A stretch of DNA of 64,000 nt from RPRB01 sp035519675 (GTDB lineage: Bacteria; Myxococcota; Myxococcia; Myxococcales; Myxococcaceae). The stretch covers positions 82,257 through 146,256 of the forward strand of contig DATIWB010000120.1 of assembly GCA_035519675.1 (NCBI GenBank), read 5' to 3'. The notes under the pieces were generated by a model that was not told the origin of the DNA, did not search any database, and worked only from the letters and a program-made list of their open reading frames with translations. Both the position numbers and the translations under genes were made by a program. This document shows, in pieces, positions 34,600 to 43,606 of this stretch (the first letter of the stretch is position 1; each line of letters opens with the position of its first letter).

Positions 34600-34650
34600 T
34601 GAATGACGGATTGAGAATATCTTCTACTGACAAGATGATATTGAGTGGTT
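34598..34650. promoter_or_regulatory. AT-rich repeat island upstream of the MerR gene
   Basis: This island contains ATTGAA (34598) and ATTGAG at 34610 and 34640. AATATCTT (34616-34623) faces GATGATATT (34634-34642), giving an imperfect inverted repeat around CTACTGACAA. Such AT content is rare in this window, so it is probably the promoter/operator of the MerR gene. Confidence 0.5.
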
Positions 34651-34710
34651 TCTCTTCCGGTCAAGGGGGCTCGGCCGTTCAGCACCGGTTCGCTGGACGG
34701 CAGCGCGGCG

Positions 34711-36393
34711 CTAACGATCGCCGGGAGGATGCTCGAGCGTGGCCGTGCGGCCCTGGACCAGCTGCACCGTGTAGGTGCCGGCGACCCCGTCGGGGCCGGT
34801 GAGCTCGACCAGGTGACGCCCGGCCGGCAGCCGCACCGTCTTGCTGCCCTGGACGTAGCCCGCACGCTTCCCGTCGACCCGGAGCTCGGCCCACGGCTTG
34901 GCGCGGATCACCAGCCGCGCCCGGACCACGGCAGCGCCCGGCGCCCCTCCCCTGCTCCGCGAGGTCCCGTCCCGCTCGGCCGCCGCCACCGTCGCCGGGG
35001 TGGGCGCAGGTGTCGCGGGCGCGGGCGAGGCCGGCCTGGCAGTCGATTCGCGCGGCACTGGCTCCGCCGTCGCGGCACCGGTCATGGCCACAGACGAGTC
35101 CGCGGCAGCCGGTCCAGGGGCTCTCGCAGGACCGCTGGATTCGGGCCGCGGCTGAGCGTTCCGCGCCGTGCTCCCCACGGGGGATCGGTCGCGCCAGCGG
35201 GCCACCAGGCCCGGGCCCGCCCGGACGGCGAGGGCCATCACCGCGGCGATCGCCCCCACCGCGAGCAGCAGCGCCGGCCAGCGGACGCGGGGTCGCGCGC
35301 CGGGGAGGACCTCGGTCGGAGCGGGCTCGAGTGGCGCAGGGGTCACCAGCTCCGTCGGCTGCACGACCGAGGCGCCCCGAGCCGGCTCGGCGGCGGCCAC
35401 GCCCGGCGGGCCGGAGATCGACAGCGAGATGGGAATGGAGGCCGTGCCCGCCGCTGGCTCGGCCACCCCGGCCTCCTCGGGGAACATCCGGCGGAGGAAG
35501 GCGCCGACGTCGGTGTCCTCGAGCGAGCGGGCCCCGGCGAGGAGGACCTCGGCCAGGGCCCGCTCCAGCTCATGCGCGGTGGGCCAGCGGCGGCCGCGGT
35601 CCCGCTCGAGCGCCCGCATCACCGCCGCGTCGAGCGGAGCGGCGACGGCCGGGTTGAGCCTCGCCGGCGGGACGATCAGCCGTTCCTGGACCGCACGCAG
35701 CACCGCGACGTCGCCCTCGCCCTCGAACAGCCGCGCGCCGGTGAGCAGCTCCCAGAGCGTGACCCCGAGGGCGAAGACGTCGGTGCGGGCGTCCACCGCG
35801 TCGCCTCGCGCCTGCTCCGGGGACATGTAGGCGAACTTGCCCTTGAGCATCCCGGAGGTGGTGGCGCGGCCACCGGCCTTGGCGATGCCGAAGTCGGTGA
35901 GCTTCACCGCGCCGTCGAAGCTGAGGAGCACGTTGTGCGGGGTGACGTCACGGTGGACGAGGCCGAGGCTCTGCCCGTTCTCGGTCAGCCGGTGGGCGTA
36001 CGCCAGCCCGCGCGCCACCTCCATGCCGATCTGCGCGACGAGGATGGGAGGGATGGCCACGCCGCGCTCCTGGCATCGGCGGCGCAGCTCCCAGAGGGAG
36101 TGGCCGCGCACGTACTCCATCGCCAGGTAGTAGGTGTCCTCGTGCTTGTCGAAGTCGAAGATGTGAACCAGGTTGGCGTGGTTGAGCCGGCTCGCCACCC
36201 GCGCCTCGGCGATGAACATCCGCACGAAGTCGGGATCACCGGCGAGGCCCGGACGGACGCGCTTGATGACCACGTCCTTCTCGAACCCCTCGGGACCGAG
36301 CGCCGCGGCGAGGTAGATCTCCGCCATCCCGCCCTCGGCGAGCTTGCGCCGGACGACGTACTTGCCGATGGGCGTCCCGGCGGCGAGCGTCAT
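34711..36393 (-). CDS. Membrane Ser/Thr protein kinase with C-terminal PEGA domain
   Basis: A Hanks-type kinase of 560 residues. Glycine loop EGGMAEIYLA, ATP lysine K44, glutamate E63, catalytic loop HRDVTPHN (147-154, D149) and DFG (167-169) are all present. Thr151 replaces the lysine of HRDxK, as in many myxobacterial kinases of the HRDVSPQN kind. The activation segment ends SPEQARG. A transmembrane helix (ALLLAVGAIAAVMALAVRAG, near 375) follows an Ala/Pro-rich linker, and the last 70 residues form a PEGA domain (AKPWAELRVDGKRAGYV, then LPAGRHLVEL), probably periplasmic. A palindrome lies 35 bases upstream. Confidence 0.93.
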   Translation of the reverse strand: MTLAAGTPIGKYVVRRKLAEGGMAEIYLAAALGPEGFEKDVVIKRVRPGLAGDPDFVRMFIAEARVASRLNHANLVHIFDFDKHEDTYYLAMEYVRGHSLWELRRRCQERGVAIPPILVAQIGMEVARGLAYAHRLTENGQSLGLVHRDVTPHNVLLSFDGAVKLTDFGIAKAGGRATTSGMLKGKFAYMSPEQARGDAVDARTDVFALGVTLWELLTGARLFEGEGDVAVLRAVQERLIVPPARLNPAVAAPLDAAVMRALERDRGRRWPTAHELERALAEVLLAGARSLEDTDVGAFLRRMFPEEAGVAEPAAGTASIPISLSISGPPGVAAAEPARGASVVQPTELVTPAPLEPAPTEVLPGARPRVRWPALLLAVGAIAAVMALAVRAGPGLVARWRDRSPVGSTARNAQPRPESSGPARAPGPAAADSSVAMTGAATAEPVPRESTARPASPAPATPAPTPATVAAAERDGTSRSRGGAPGAAVVRARLVIRAKPWAELRVDGKRAGYVQGSKTVRLPAGRHLVELTGPDGVAGTYTVQLVQGRTATLEHPPGDR

Positions 36394-36427
36394 CGCGGAG
36401 ATCGTGGCACGGGGTGGCGAGGCCGAA

Positions 36428-36442
36428 CCCGCTACGGTAGCG
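36428..36442. promoter_or_regulatory. Perfect palindrome upstream of the PEGA kinase gene
   Basis: CCGCTACGGTAGCGG has 7-base arms around one central base. It lies 35 bases before the kinase start, in the 157-base gap after the ASH lipoprotein gene. It may be a regulator binding site or a small terminator stem for the upstream gene; no T-run follows. Confidence 0.4.
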
Positions 36443-36550
36443 GCCGCCTTCTCCGAGGGTCAAACGGCCGGGCCACCGGTCAGCGGACCCACACCGGCGC
36501 ACCGGCGGAGGGAGCGGCCTGCCCCCTGCCGTCCATCGGAGGAACGGTGC

Positions 36551-39472
36551 TCAGCCACAGCCTCGGGTGTAGCTGACCTCGATCACCGCGCCCGGCGGCG
36601 GCGGGGCGCCGAAGACCACGGTGTTGGACGCCGCGTCGTAGACCCAGCCAGTGGCGGGCGTGCCGTTCGCCGTCACCGTCACCCCGGCCGAGTCCGGCGT
36701 CCCGCTCAGCGGGAAGCGGGTCTGCGCCGAGAACGCGCGACTCACCACGTCCTGCAGCAGCGGCCCGAAGTCCGGGGCGCAGATGGACTCGATCGCCCCG
36801 CCGGTGCGGCTCGCAGCCTCGGCGTAGCGCAGTCCCTGACCCGCGGCGCTGGGGCAGGCCTGACCCGAGGGGACGATCGCGTAGAGCGATGCCCGACCCG
36901 CCGCCCCTGCGCCCTTGAGTTGCTGGAGGAACCGCACGTAGGTGGCCACCGCGTCGGGCGAGGTGTCGTCGTCGTCGCTCACCACCACCACCGCCAGCGA
37001 GGCGGTCTCGCGGTAGAAGCTCAGATTGCCGTCGTTGGCGAGCGGCGTCCGCGGGTCGTCGGCGTGATCGACCAGTGGTGGGGTGAGCGCGCGGCGCATG
37101 GCGTCCAGCCCCTGCTGCTCGTAGCCGCACTCGCCCACCTGCACCGCCTTCTGCAATGCCTGACCGAGGTTGGGGGTGGCGCTGGTGAACTGCCGTGGCG
37201 CGCTCCCGTCGGCGGGGAAGAGCCGGCCCCCCTCGCCGCCACCCGCTCCGCCGGGACAGGCGGCGTTGGTCGGGGAGATGCCGGTGGTGGTCACCCCTAC
37301 GTGGAGATCCACGCTGGTTTCCAGCGCCGCGCTGGCGAAGGCCGGCATCGCCGAGACCAGGCGCGGGCTCTCCTCGAGCATCGAGGCGGTGTTGTCGACC
37401 ACGAACAGCACGTCCACCTGTCCGGGCGAGCCCTCGACGAAGCGGTCGGTCTGCCTGGCGGTGGCGCTCGACTCGCCCACCAGCGGTACCAGCAGCGGCG
37501 GGGCGAGCAGCGAGTTGTCGATGTACAGCGGCGAGAGGTTCAGGCCCGGCACGCCCGCCAGGTACTTCACGTCGAGCGAAAGGCCGGCCCCCGGGGCGAG
37601 CGTCTGCGGCAGCGGCGGGGCCAGGGCGAAGAGGAACTCCCCGTCGGTGCTCCCCGCGCCGATGACCGCGGAGTTCACCGTCACCGGCGTGCTGCAGCCG
37701 TTGACCACGTTGATCTGCCGGGTCGCCGCCGGGCAGGCGGGGCTGGCGATGCCGAAGTCCACGTAGCCGGGGTTGGCGCCGAGGCAGCTGGTTCCCACCC
37801 GGGCGGTGATCGGCACCTGGATCGGCGCCTGGGCCGTCCCGGTCACCGTCAGCTCCCCGCGGAAGCTGCCCGGCGAGGGCGGAGCGGAGAACTGGACCTC
37901 GGAGGTGAAGTACTCGCCGGGGGCCATGCTCAGCCCGACGATGCTCCCCGCGGGCAAGCTGAACACGTTGCCCCCGGTGTCGGTGAGCCCCAGCTGCTGC
38001 AGGACGCAGACGTCCGCACCGGCGTTGAGCACCTTCGCCCCGAGAAGCGACTGCGCCCCGGGCAGCACGGTGCCGAAGTCCAGCGCCGACGGGCTGACCT
38101 GGAGGTTGCACGGCGCAGACGCCGCGGCGGTGCTCTGCAGCTGGACGTCGACCGTCCCCCCGGGCAGCGAGGTGACGACCTGCAGCTGCTCGACGACATC
38201 GCCGGAGGTCGTGGGCACGAAGCTCACCGGGATGGCCACCGACGCCCCGGTGGTGAGCGTGACCGGATAGGGCACCGGGCCGAGCTGGAACTGGGAGCCC
38301 GCCCCGGCCAGCAGGGTGGCGGAGTCGACGGTGAACACGTCACCCGGTCCGCCACAGTTCCGGACCATGACCTGAGAGTCCGTCCGGGTCCCCACCGCGT
38401 GCTTGCCGAACTCGAGGAGCAACGGGGCAACGCAGAGCTTCGCCCCACCGCCCGCGCCTCGCACCGGGATGGACAGCGTGGGGTTTCGTACGCTGCTCAC
38501 CGTCAGGACCACGGTCCCGGTGGCCGGGCCGAGGTGGGTGCTGAGGTACTCGAGATCCACGCTCGCCGTGGCTCCCCCGGGGATGACCAGCGGCAGCGGC
38601 GTCCCTCCGCTGGAGAAGTCCGGGTCCGACCCGGGGGCGAGGGCCAGCGCGCTCACCGTGACCGGCTCGGTGGAGAGGTTGTGGACCACCGCCACCGAGG
38701 TCGCGGCAAAGTCGGTGGGCACCTGGCCGAAGTCCACCGAGGGCGGCTCGGCCACCAGCGCCTGCAGCAGGCCCTCGCCGGTGAGGGTCACCAGCACGTC
38801 CCCGCAGCCCTTGCACCGGCTCACCGCCAGGGCGGCCCGCTTCAGACCGGCGCGGTGGGGATGGAAGCTCACCTCCTGGGTCCGGGTCTCGCCGGGCTGG
38901 AGCGTGAGCGGGGACATGGAGAACTCGTCCCCGCCGGCTCCGACAATGCGCCCGCTGACCTCCACCACCAGCGGGCTCGGATTGGAGAAGGTGAGCTGCT
39001 TCACCTTCTCCGCGCCGACCTCGATCTTCCCGAAGTCGAGCGCGTCCTCCCTCAGCGCCGCCTGCGCATCCACGCCCTCCCCGCGCAGTGCCACCGCCGC
39101 CTGGGGCGAGGTGATGCTGTCGGTGGTGACCAGCAGCGTGCCGGAGACGGGCCCCGGCGCCCCGGGCCGGAAGACGACCCCACCCTTCACCGTCTGACCG
39201 GGGAGGATCGCGCTCTGGCCCGGCACGTCGACCCGCCAGCTGCTCCCCGACGACCCCTGGATGCTGACGCCGGTGAGGTCGAGCCGTCCCCGCCCCCGGT
39301 TGCGGAGGGTGACCGGCAAGGTGCGCTCGTCGTGTACCGCGACCTGCTGGAAGTCGAGCGCGGCCGGAGCCAGCTCCAGGGCCCCGTCCACGCTGACGGT
39401 GTTCCGACGATCCCCGCAGCCGGCGAGCAGGCACACCAGCACCCAGCACGTGCGCCGAAGTACCCTCCCCAT
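36551..39472 (-). CDS. Large lipoprotein with choice-of-anchor-D (ASH) repeats and a VWA-like domain
   Basis: A 973-residue outer-surface or periplasmic lipoprotein: lipobox LLAGC with Cys19. About six immunoglobulin-like ASH/choice-of-anchor-D repeats follow, each recognised by a 'LDFGxxxVG' type strand such as ALDFGKIEVGAEKVKQLTF and LLEFGKHAVGTRTDSQV. A von Willebrand A-like segment begins near residue 690 (VDVLFVVDNTASMLEES). The last 90 residues form another beta domain. ASH repeats are common in myxobacterial extracellular proteins. Role unknown; adhesion or binding is a guess. Confidence 0.88.
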   Translation of the reverse strand: MGRVLRRTCWVLVCLLAGCGDRRNTVSVDGALELAPAALDFQQVAVHDERTLPVTLRNRGRGRLDLTGVSIQGSSGSSWRVDVPGQSAILPGQTVKGGVVFRPGAPGPVSGTLLVTTDSITSPQAAVALRGEGVDAQAALREDALDFGKIEVGAEKVKQLTFSNPSPLVVEVSGRIVGAGGDEFSMSPLTLQPGETRTQEVSFHPHRAGLKRAALAVSRCKGCGDVLVTLTGEGLLQALVAEPPSVDFGQVPTDFAATSVAVVHNLSTEPVTVSALALAPGSDPDFSSGGTPLPLVIPGGATASVDLEYLSTHLGPATGTVVLTVSSVRNPTLSIPVRGAGGGAKLCVAPLLLEFGKHAVGTRTDSQVMVRNCGGPGDVFTVDSATLLAGAGSQFQLGPVPYPVTLTTGASVAIPVSFVPTTSGDVVEQLQVVTSLPGGTVDVQLQSTAAASAPCNLQVSPSALDFGTVLPGAQSLLGAKVLNAGADVCVLQQLGLTDTGGNVFSLPAGSIVGLSMAPGEYFTSEVQFSAPPSPGSFRGELTVTGTAQAPIQVPITARVGTSCLGANPGYVDFGIASPACPAATRQINVVNGCSTPVTVNSAVIGAGSTDGEFLFALAPPLPQTLAPGAGLSLDVKYLAGVPGLNLSPLYIDNSLLAPPLLVPLVGESSATARQTDRFVEGSPGQVDVLFVVDNTASMLEESPRLVSAMPAFASAALETSVDLHVGVTTTGISPTNAACPGGAGGGEGGRLFPADGSAPRQFTSATPNLGQALQKAVQVGECGYEQQGLDAMRRALTPPLVDHADDPRTPLANDGNLSFYRETASLAVVVVSDDDDTSPDAVATYVRFLQQLKGAGAAGRASLYAIVPSGQACPSAAGQGLRYAEAASRTGGAIESICAPDFGPLLQDVVSRAFSAQTRFPLSGTPDSAGVTVTANGTPATGWVYDAASNTVVFGAPPPPGAVIEVSYTRGCG

Positions 39473-39578
39473 TCTCCGTGTCGACCTCCGGCCGGCAACC
39501 TAGGCACCACCCCCCGCCGCGGCAGGACCGGCCCGTCCAACAGATGTCAGTTGACCCCGGACCGAGCCGCGGGCTGTC

Positions 39579-40130
39579 ATGGCCGCCGTGCACGAGACGA
39601 CATCCGCGCGCCGGATCGCCCCGGGGCTCGCGCAGCGGCGCCGCGCGTTCTTCGCTCCCCTGCTCGCCCTCGCCCTCTGCGCCTGCGCCTCGGGCAGGAG
39701 CGAGTCGGCCGGCTCCTCCCCCGCCCCCGGCGCGGCGCCCGGCTTCGTCCGGACCGACGGGCCGTGCTGGGTGGGGGGCCGCATCACGCTCGACCCGTCG
39801 CTCCGGGCCCAGTCGACGGCCGACGAGCTGGCGAGCATCGGCTGCGACAACGTGGCGCTGGTGATGAAGACCGACGACGGAAGCACCAAGCTGGTGCACG
39901 CCGACGGGGTGCTCGCCGGCGGCTGGGGCGAGTGCCACTACCAGGTGACCGACGTCCCACCGGGTGGCGCCACCTTCTCCGGCAAGGTGGTGGCCCTCTC
40001 CATCCCGGACTACCGCTACGCGCTGGTCTCCAAGGTCGAGTTCAACGCGGTGAAATGCGGCGGGTCCCTCGCCTCGCTGAACCAGCAGCTCGACTTCGTG
40101 CTCACGGTTCCGGACGTCCGAGGTCGGTGA
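39579..40130 (+). CDS. Small hypothetical lipoprotein
   Basis: A 183-residue protein with a signal peptide (RRRAFFAPLLALALCACAS) ending in a lipobox-like LCAC. I do not recognise the mature domain. It has four Cys residues (GPCWVGGRI, IGCDNVAL, GECHYQV, VKCGGSL) that could form two disulfides, and a beta-strand-rich pattern. It is divergent from the ASH lipoprotein gene (106 bases between starts), and its last 29 bases overlap the convergent patatin gene. A start nearer the signal peptide is possible. Confidence 0.65.
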   Translation: MAAVHETTSARRIAPGLAQRRRAFFAPLLALALCACASGRSESAGSSPAPGAAPGFVRTDGPCWVGGRITLDPSLRAQSTADELASIGCDNVALVMKTDDGSTKLVHADGVLAGGWGECHYQVTDVPPGGATFSGKVVALSIPDYRYALVSKVEFNAVKCGGSLASLNQQLDFVLTVPDVRGR

Positions 40131-43100
40131 CGGTGACCTTCTTCCGCTCCGCCCAGGGCGTGAGCCAGTAGATCATCCCGTTCAGGTCGGAGACCGACAG
40201 GGCGACGAACACGTCGTTGAACCCCGAGAGCCGGCGGACGCCCAGCGAGAGACCCAGGCGGTCCTGCAGCATCGACACTCCCACCTCCCCGCCCCAGTCG
40301 GTGCCACCGTTCCAGTGCACCGCGAGGCGCGGCCCCGCCGAGACGGTCAGCCCGGCGAGGTGGAACGCGGGACGAAGACCGAACGTACTGCTGGTCCGCT
40401 CGCCGAACTCGATGTCCACCAGCTGCAGGGTGGAGAGCACCGAGAAGTGCGGCCCGAGCCGGAGGGCAGGCTCGATCCACGACAGCGCGAGGCCCCCTCG
40501 CGCCACGTCGAGCGCGGCCCGGTACGGCACCGCGTGCGCCGCCCAGATGGCCCACCCCGGGCCATCGGCCAGCGGAACGGAGGGGATGGTCGAGGGGTCG
40601 AGGCTGAAGCGCACCGACGAGCCGTTCACGTCGCCCCGGGTCCAGACCTCTCCGGCGGACAGGGCGAAGAGGATGCCCTTGCGCTGGCCGGTCTCCGACG
40701 GTCCCCCCGAGGTGAGCTCGATGGTGGCCGCACGGTCGAGCCCCCGCTGCAGGGTCTCGCGCCAGAACTGGGTCCGGTCCTCCACCGCCAGCCGCATCGC
40801 GCGGGACTCGGGCTTGTAGCCGGCCTCGGCGAGTGCGGTGAGGAACTGGTCAAAGGTGACGTCCGAGATGCAGAGCGCCTCCCGATCCTGGTCGGTGCAG
40901 GGGGACTTCTGGGAGAGCAGCACGTGGCCCACGATGCCCAGCGAGCCGAGCGAGCGCGGGTCACGCGGCGGACCGAGCCAGCTCCACTCCGGCCGGGCCA
41001 GCTCCCGCTCGGTCTGGGCGCTGCTCCCGAGCGAGGCCCCGAGCTCGGCCCGGGCGAGCCAGGCGACCACCGTCGACGCCTTCTCCGAGGCCGGGATGCC
41101 GAGCAGCGCCGCGACCTGCCCCATCGCCGCCCCGACGCAGCGCTGGGTCTCGATCTGCGACAGATCCAGATCCCAGCTGCTCGCCAGCCGGACCGGCGCG
41201 GCGCGCGTCTGCTCGGCCGGGTCCTGTTCGCGGCAGACGAACAGCGCCGCCGAGTGGAGGCCGTCGTAGACGCCGGCGTAGTAGTCGAACTCACGCAGCG
41301 GCTCGTCGAGGAACCCGGCAAAGTTGGCCAGCTGCGCGCCGGCCAGCGGGCTGAAGCGGGTGGAGAGCGCGAGTGTCCGCTCCGCGGTGCCCTCGGAGAG
41401 CAGGGTCCGGGAGTCCAGCGACACCTGGACCGTGTCCGCCGAGAGGCTCTGGAGCCGCGGCCGGAGCTGGACCAGACGGTCGAGCCGCTGCCAGGCACGA
41501 AGCAGCGGGGCGTCGACCTGAGACGGGGGGAGCTCGTCCAGCGCGGAGAGCAGCGGCAGCAGCTGGGCGATGCCGAAGAGCGTCCCTGGCGGCTCGGCCC
41601 GGACCTCCTCCAGCACCCGCCGCGCCTCGGCGGGGATGGTCCCGGGCCCGGAGCGTCCGGCCAGCGACAGCAGCGCCTCCTCGAGCTGGGCGGCGGCAAC
41701 CCGCGCCGAGGACGGGCCGAGCGTCTCCGTCTGGGTGAGAGAGCCGAGGACCTCGCGCCGCAGCTGCAGCAGGCGCGCCTCGGGCAGCTCGCCGTGGCTC
41801 AGGAACCCCAGGTGCTCGGCGAGGTAGATCTCGAACAGCGAGACGATCTCCAGCCGGTCGGCGAGCACACGCCCCATCTCGATCCGGGACCGCGGCGGGG
41901 TGGAGGCATCGAGCATCTTCCGCTCCGCGTTCTCCCGGGCGGGGTTGTTCGGGTTGCCGAAGGTGCGGCTGACCAGCGTGACCAGATCGACGATCTCGGT
42001 CTCGCTCAGCGGCTCCATCGCCCGTGCTCGCAGCGGTGGGTCGGCCTGGAGGGGATCGCCCACCGCCTCGCCCCGGAAGAAGCCGGCGCACTGCCGTCCG
42101 AGCGCCTCGGACGAGGCGTCGAGGGGACGCGGCGCGAGCCGGAGCAGACAGCTCTGCAGGGTCCGGGCGAGCCGGGCCCTCTCGGCGGGTGTCCCGTGCA
42201 GGGCCGGAGGAAGCGTTGGGCTCGGCGGCGGACCTTCGAGGTCGAGCAGCTCGCCGAGCAGCTGGAGATAATCGCGGGTCTGGCCCGAGGTGGTGAGCAG
42301 CAGCCGGCGGGTGGTGCGGTTCCAGCGACCCGCCTGCGCCGCGCGCGACAGCTCGCGGTTGCGCGCGGTCTGCACCAGATCCAGGGCGAAGGTGAGGATG
42401 GCGCCACCGCCCCGGAGGGCCGGGGTCCCCTCCTCGCGGCGCTTCGACGGCTGCAGCCGGCGGATGTCCGGATCGACGAAGAGGGCGATGAGCGGCTTCA
42501 GCACCCCCGGGCGCCAGAAGGCCTCGGACTGCTCCAGCGCGAGGCCCACTGGAGCGTTGTCGAACACTCCGCCGTCCGCGAAGCGGCGCATGCAGATCTT
42601 CAGCGCCCGGCCACCCTGGGCCGCCGAGTGCGCCTGGCACGACAGTCCGGTGAGCGGGGTTCCCCGCGGTCCGGGGCAGATGCCCTCGGGCGCCTCGGGG
42701 TCCGGACCACAGTCGGTGGCACACTCGCAGAGCACGCGCGGGCGGAAGGCGAGAGGAAAGGCCGCGGAGGCGAGCAGGGACTGGAGCACCACCTCGGGGT
42801 GCACCCCCACCTTCCCCATCTCGGCGAAGTCGGCCAGCGCGAGGCGGCTCTCGGTCGCCTCGAGCGCTCCGGGGAGGGGCTGGCGCTCGAAGCGGACCTT
42901 CCCCGCGGAGTCGATGTCGAACAGCAGGGGCAACACCGCGCGCTGCGAGGTGACCCGGAGCCCGCCCACGTCCTGCTCCAGCGGCCGGACGCGGGTGACG
43001 GTCAGCCCCATCGGGATCCGGCAGCGCGGGCGGAACGCCATCCCCCCGTCGAAGAGCGCCTTTTGAACCTCGACCACCACCGGCTCGAGCGCGGCGGAGG

Positions 43101-43491
43101 CCAGCACCGCGTCGTCGGGCCGGTACGCACGCGGGTCCTCGGGCAGGAGCGAATCCAGGCCCACGTGCAGCCATGCGCTGCGCAGCAGGTTGTCGTCGAC
43201 GCTGGACCGGGCGGCGGACTCGTCGGTCTCGCAGTAGAGCGCAGCGGCGAGCAGGGCGTTGATGCTCCCGGCCGACGCGCCGGTGACACCGACCAGCCGC
43301 GGCCGGCGCCGCAGGAGCATCTCGCCCATCCGCGCCCGGAAGGCGCGTACCAGCGCCCAGTTCAGGCCGGCCTCGTAGCTGCCGAGGCTCACCCCCCCGC
43401 TGAGGGTGAGCGCGTAGCCATCCACCAGCCGGGCCTCCTCCTCCGGAGCCGGGACGGTCGCGAGGAGGACCAGGGTGAGGGGAAGCACCAT
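40102..43491 (-). CDS. Very large patatin-like phospholipase, exported
   Basis: A 1129-residue protein with a short hydrophobic N terminus. The patatin domain shows the glycine-rich oxyanion loop SGGVSLGSYEAG (31-42), the nucleophile motif GASAG with Ser73, and the catalytic-dyad aspartate in ADGGVFDN (D306). Both catalytic residues are intact, so lipid acyl hydrolase activity is likely. A long helical region (about 400-950) of unknown type follows. The C-terminal 150-200 residues have alternating beta-strand character (ALRLGPHFSVLSTLQLVDIEF, VALSVSDLNG) like an outer-membrane barrel. It is far longer than ordinary patatins. Confidence 0.88.
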   Translation of the reverse strand: MVLPLTLVLLATVPAPEEEARLVDGYALTLSGGVSLGSYEAGLNWALVRAFRARMGEMLLRRRPRLVGVTGASAGSINALLAAALYCETDESAARSSVDDNLLRSAWLHVGLDSLLPEDPRAYRPDDAVLASAALEPVVVEVQKALFDGGMAFRPRCRIPMGLTVTRVRPLEQDVGGLRVTSQRAVLPLLFDIDSAGKVRFERQPLPGALEATESRLALADFAEMGKVGVHPEVVLQSLLASAAFPLAFRPRVLCECATDCGPDPEAPEGICPGPRGTPLTGLSCQAHSAAQGGRALKICMRRFADGGVFDNAPVGLALEQSEAFWRPGVLKPLIALFVDPDIRRLQPSKRREEGTPALRGGGAILTFALDLVQTARNRELSRAAQAGRWNRTTRRLLLTTSGQTRDYLQLLGELLDLEGPPPSPTLPPALHGTPAERARLARTLQSCLLRLAPRPLDASSEALGRQCAGFFRGEAVGDPLQADPPLRARAMEPLSETEIVDLVTLVSRTFGNPNNPARENAERKMLDASTPPRSRIEMGRVLADRLEIVSLFEIYLAEHLGFLSHGELPEARLLQLRREVLGSLTQTETLGPSSARVAAAQLEEALLSLAGRSGPGTIPAEARRVLEEVRAEPPGTLFGIAQLLPLLSALDELPPSQVDAPLLRAWQRLDRLVQLRPRLQSLSADTVQVSLDSRTLLSEGTAERTLALSTRFSPLAGAQLANFAGFLDEPLREFDYYAGVYDGLHSAALFVCREQDPAEQTRAAPVRLASSWDLDLSQIETQRCVGAAMGQVAALLGIPASEKASTVVAWLARAELGASLGSSAQTERELARPEWSWLGPPRDPRSLGSLGIVGHVLLSQKSPCTDQDREALCISDVTFDQFLTALAEAGYKPESRAMRLAVEDRTQFWRETLQRGLDRAATIELTSGGPSETGQRKGILFALSAGEVWTRGDVNGSSVRFSLDPSTIPSVPLADGPGWAIWAAHAVPYRAALDVARGGLALSWIEPALRLGPHFSVLSTLQLVDIEFGERTSSTFGLRPAFHLAGLTVSAGPRLAVHWNGGTDWGGEVGVSMLQDRLGLSLGVRRLSGFNDVFVALSVSDLNGMIYWLTPWAERKKVTVTDLGRPEP

Positions 43492-43606
43492 GGAGGAGGA
43501 GGCTAGGCGCTCCAGGAACTCCGAGGGTTTGCTTTTCGATGGTTGCCGCCGTCACCCGGCCGCCACATTCTGGCAGACTGATGGTGCGGGTCGAGCCGGG
43601 GGCGCG

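Noticed and set aside
36344..40171. A 1275-codon open frame antisense to the ASH lipoprotein and part of the PEGA kinase
   Set aside because: Composition is His/Gln/Arg-rich and non-globular. The minus-strand genes show lipobox, kinase and VWA motifs.
40315..43506. A 1063-codon open frame antisense to the patatin
   Set aside because: Shadow of the patatin gene, which has an intact Ser/Asp dyad.
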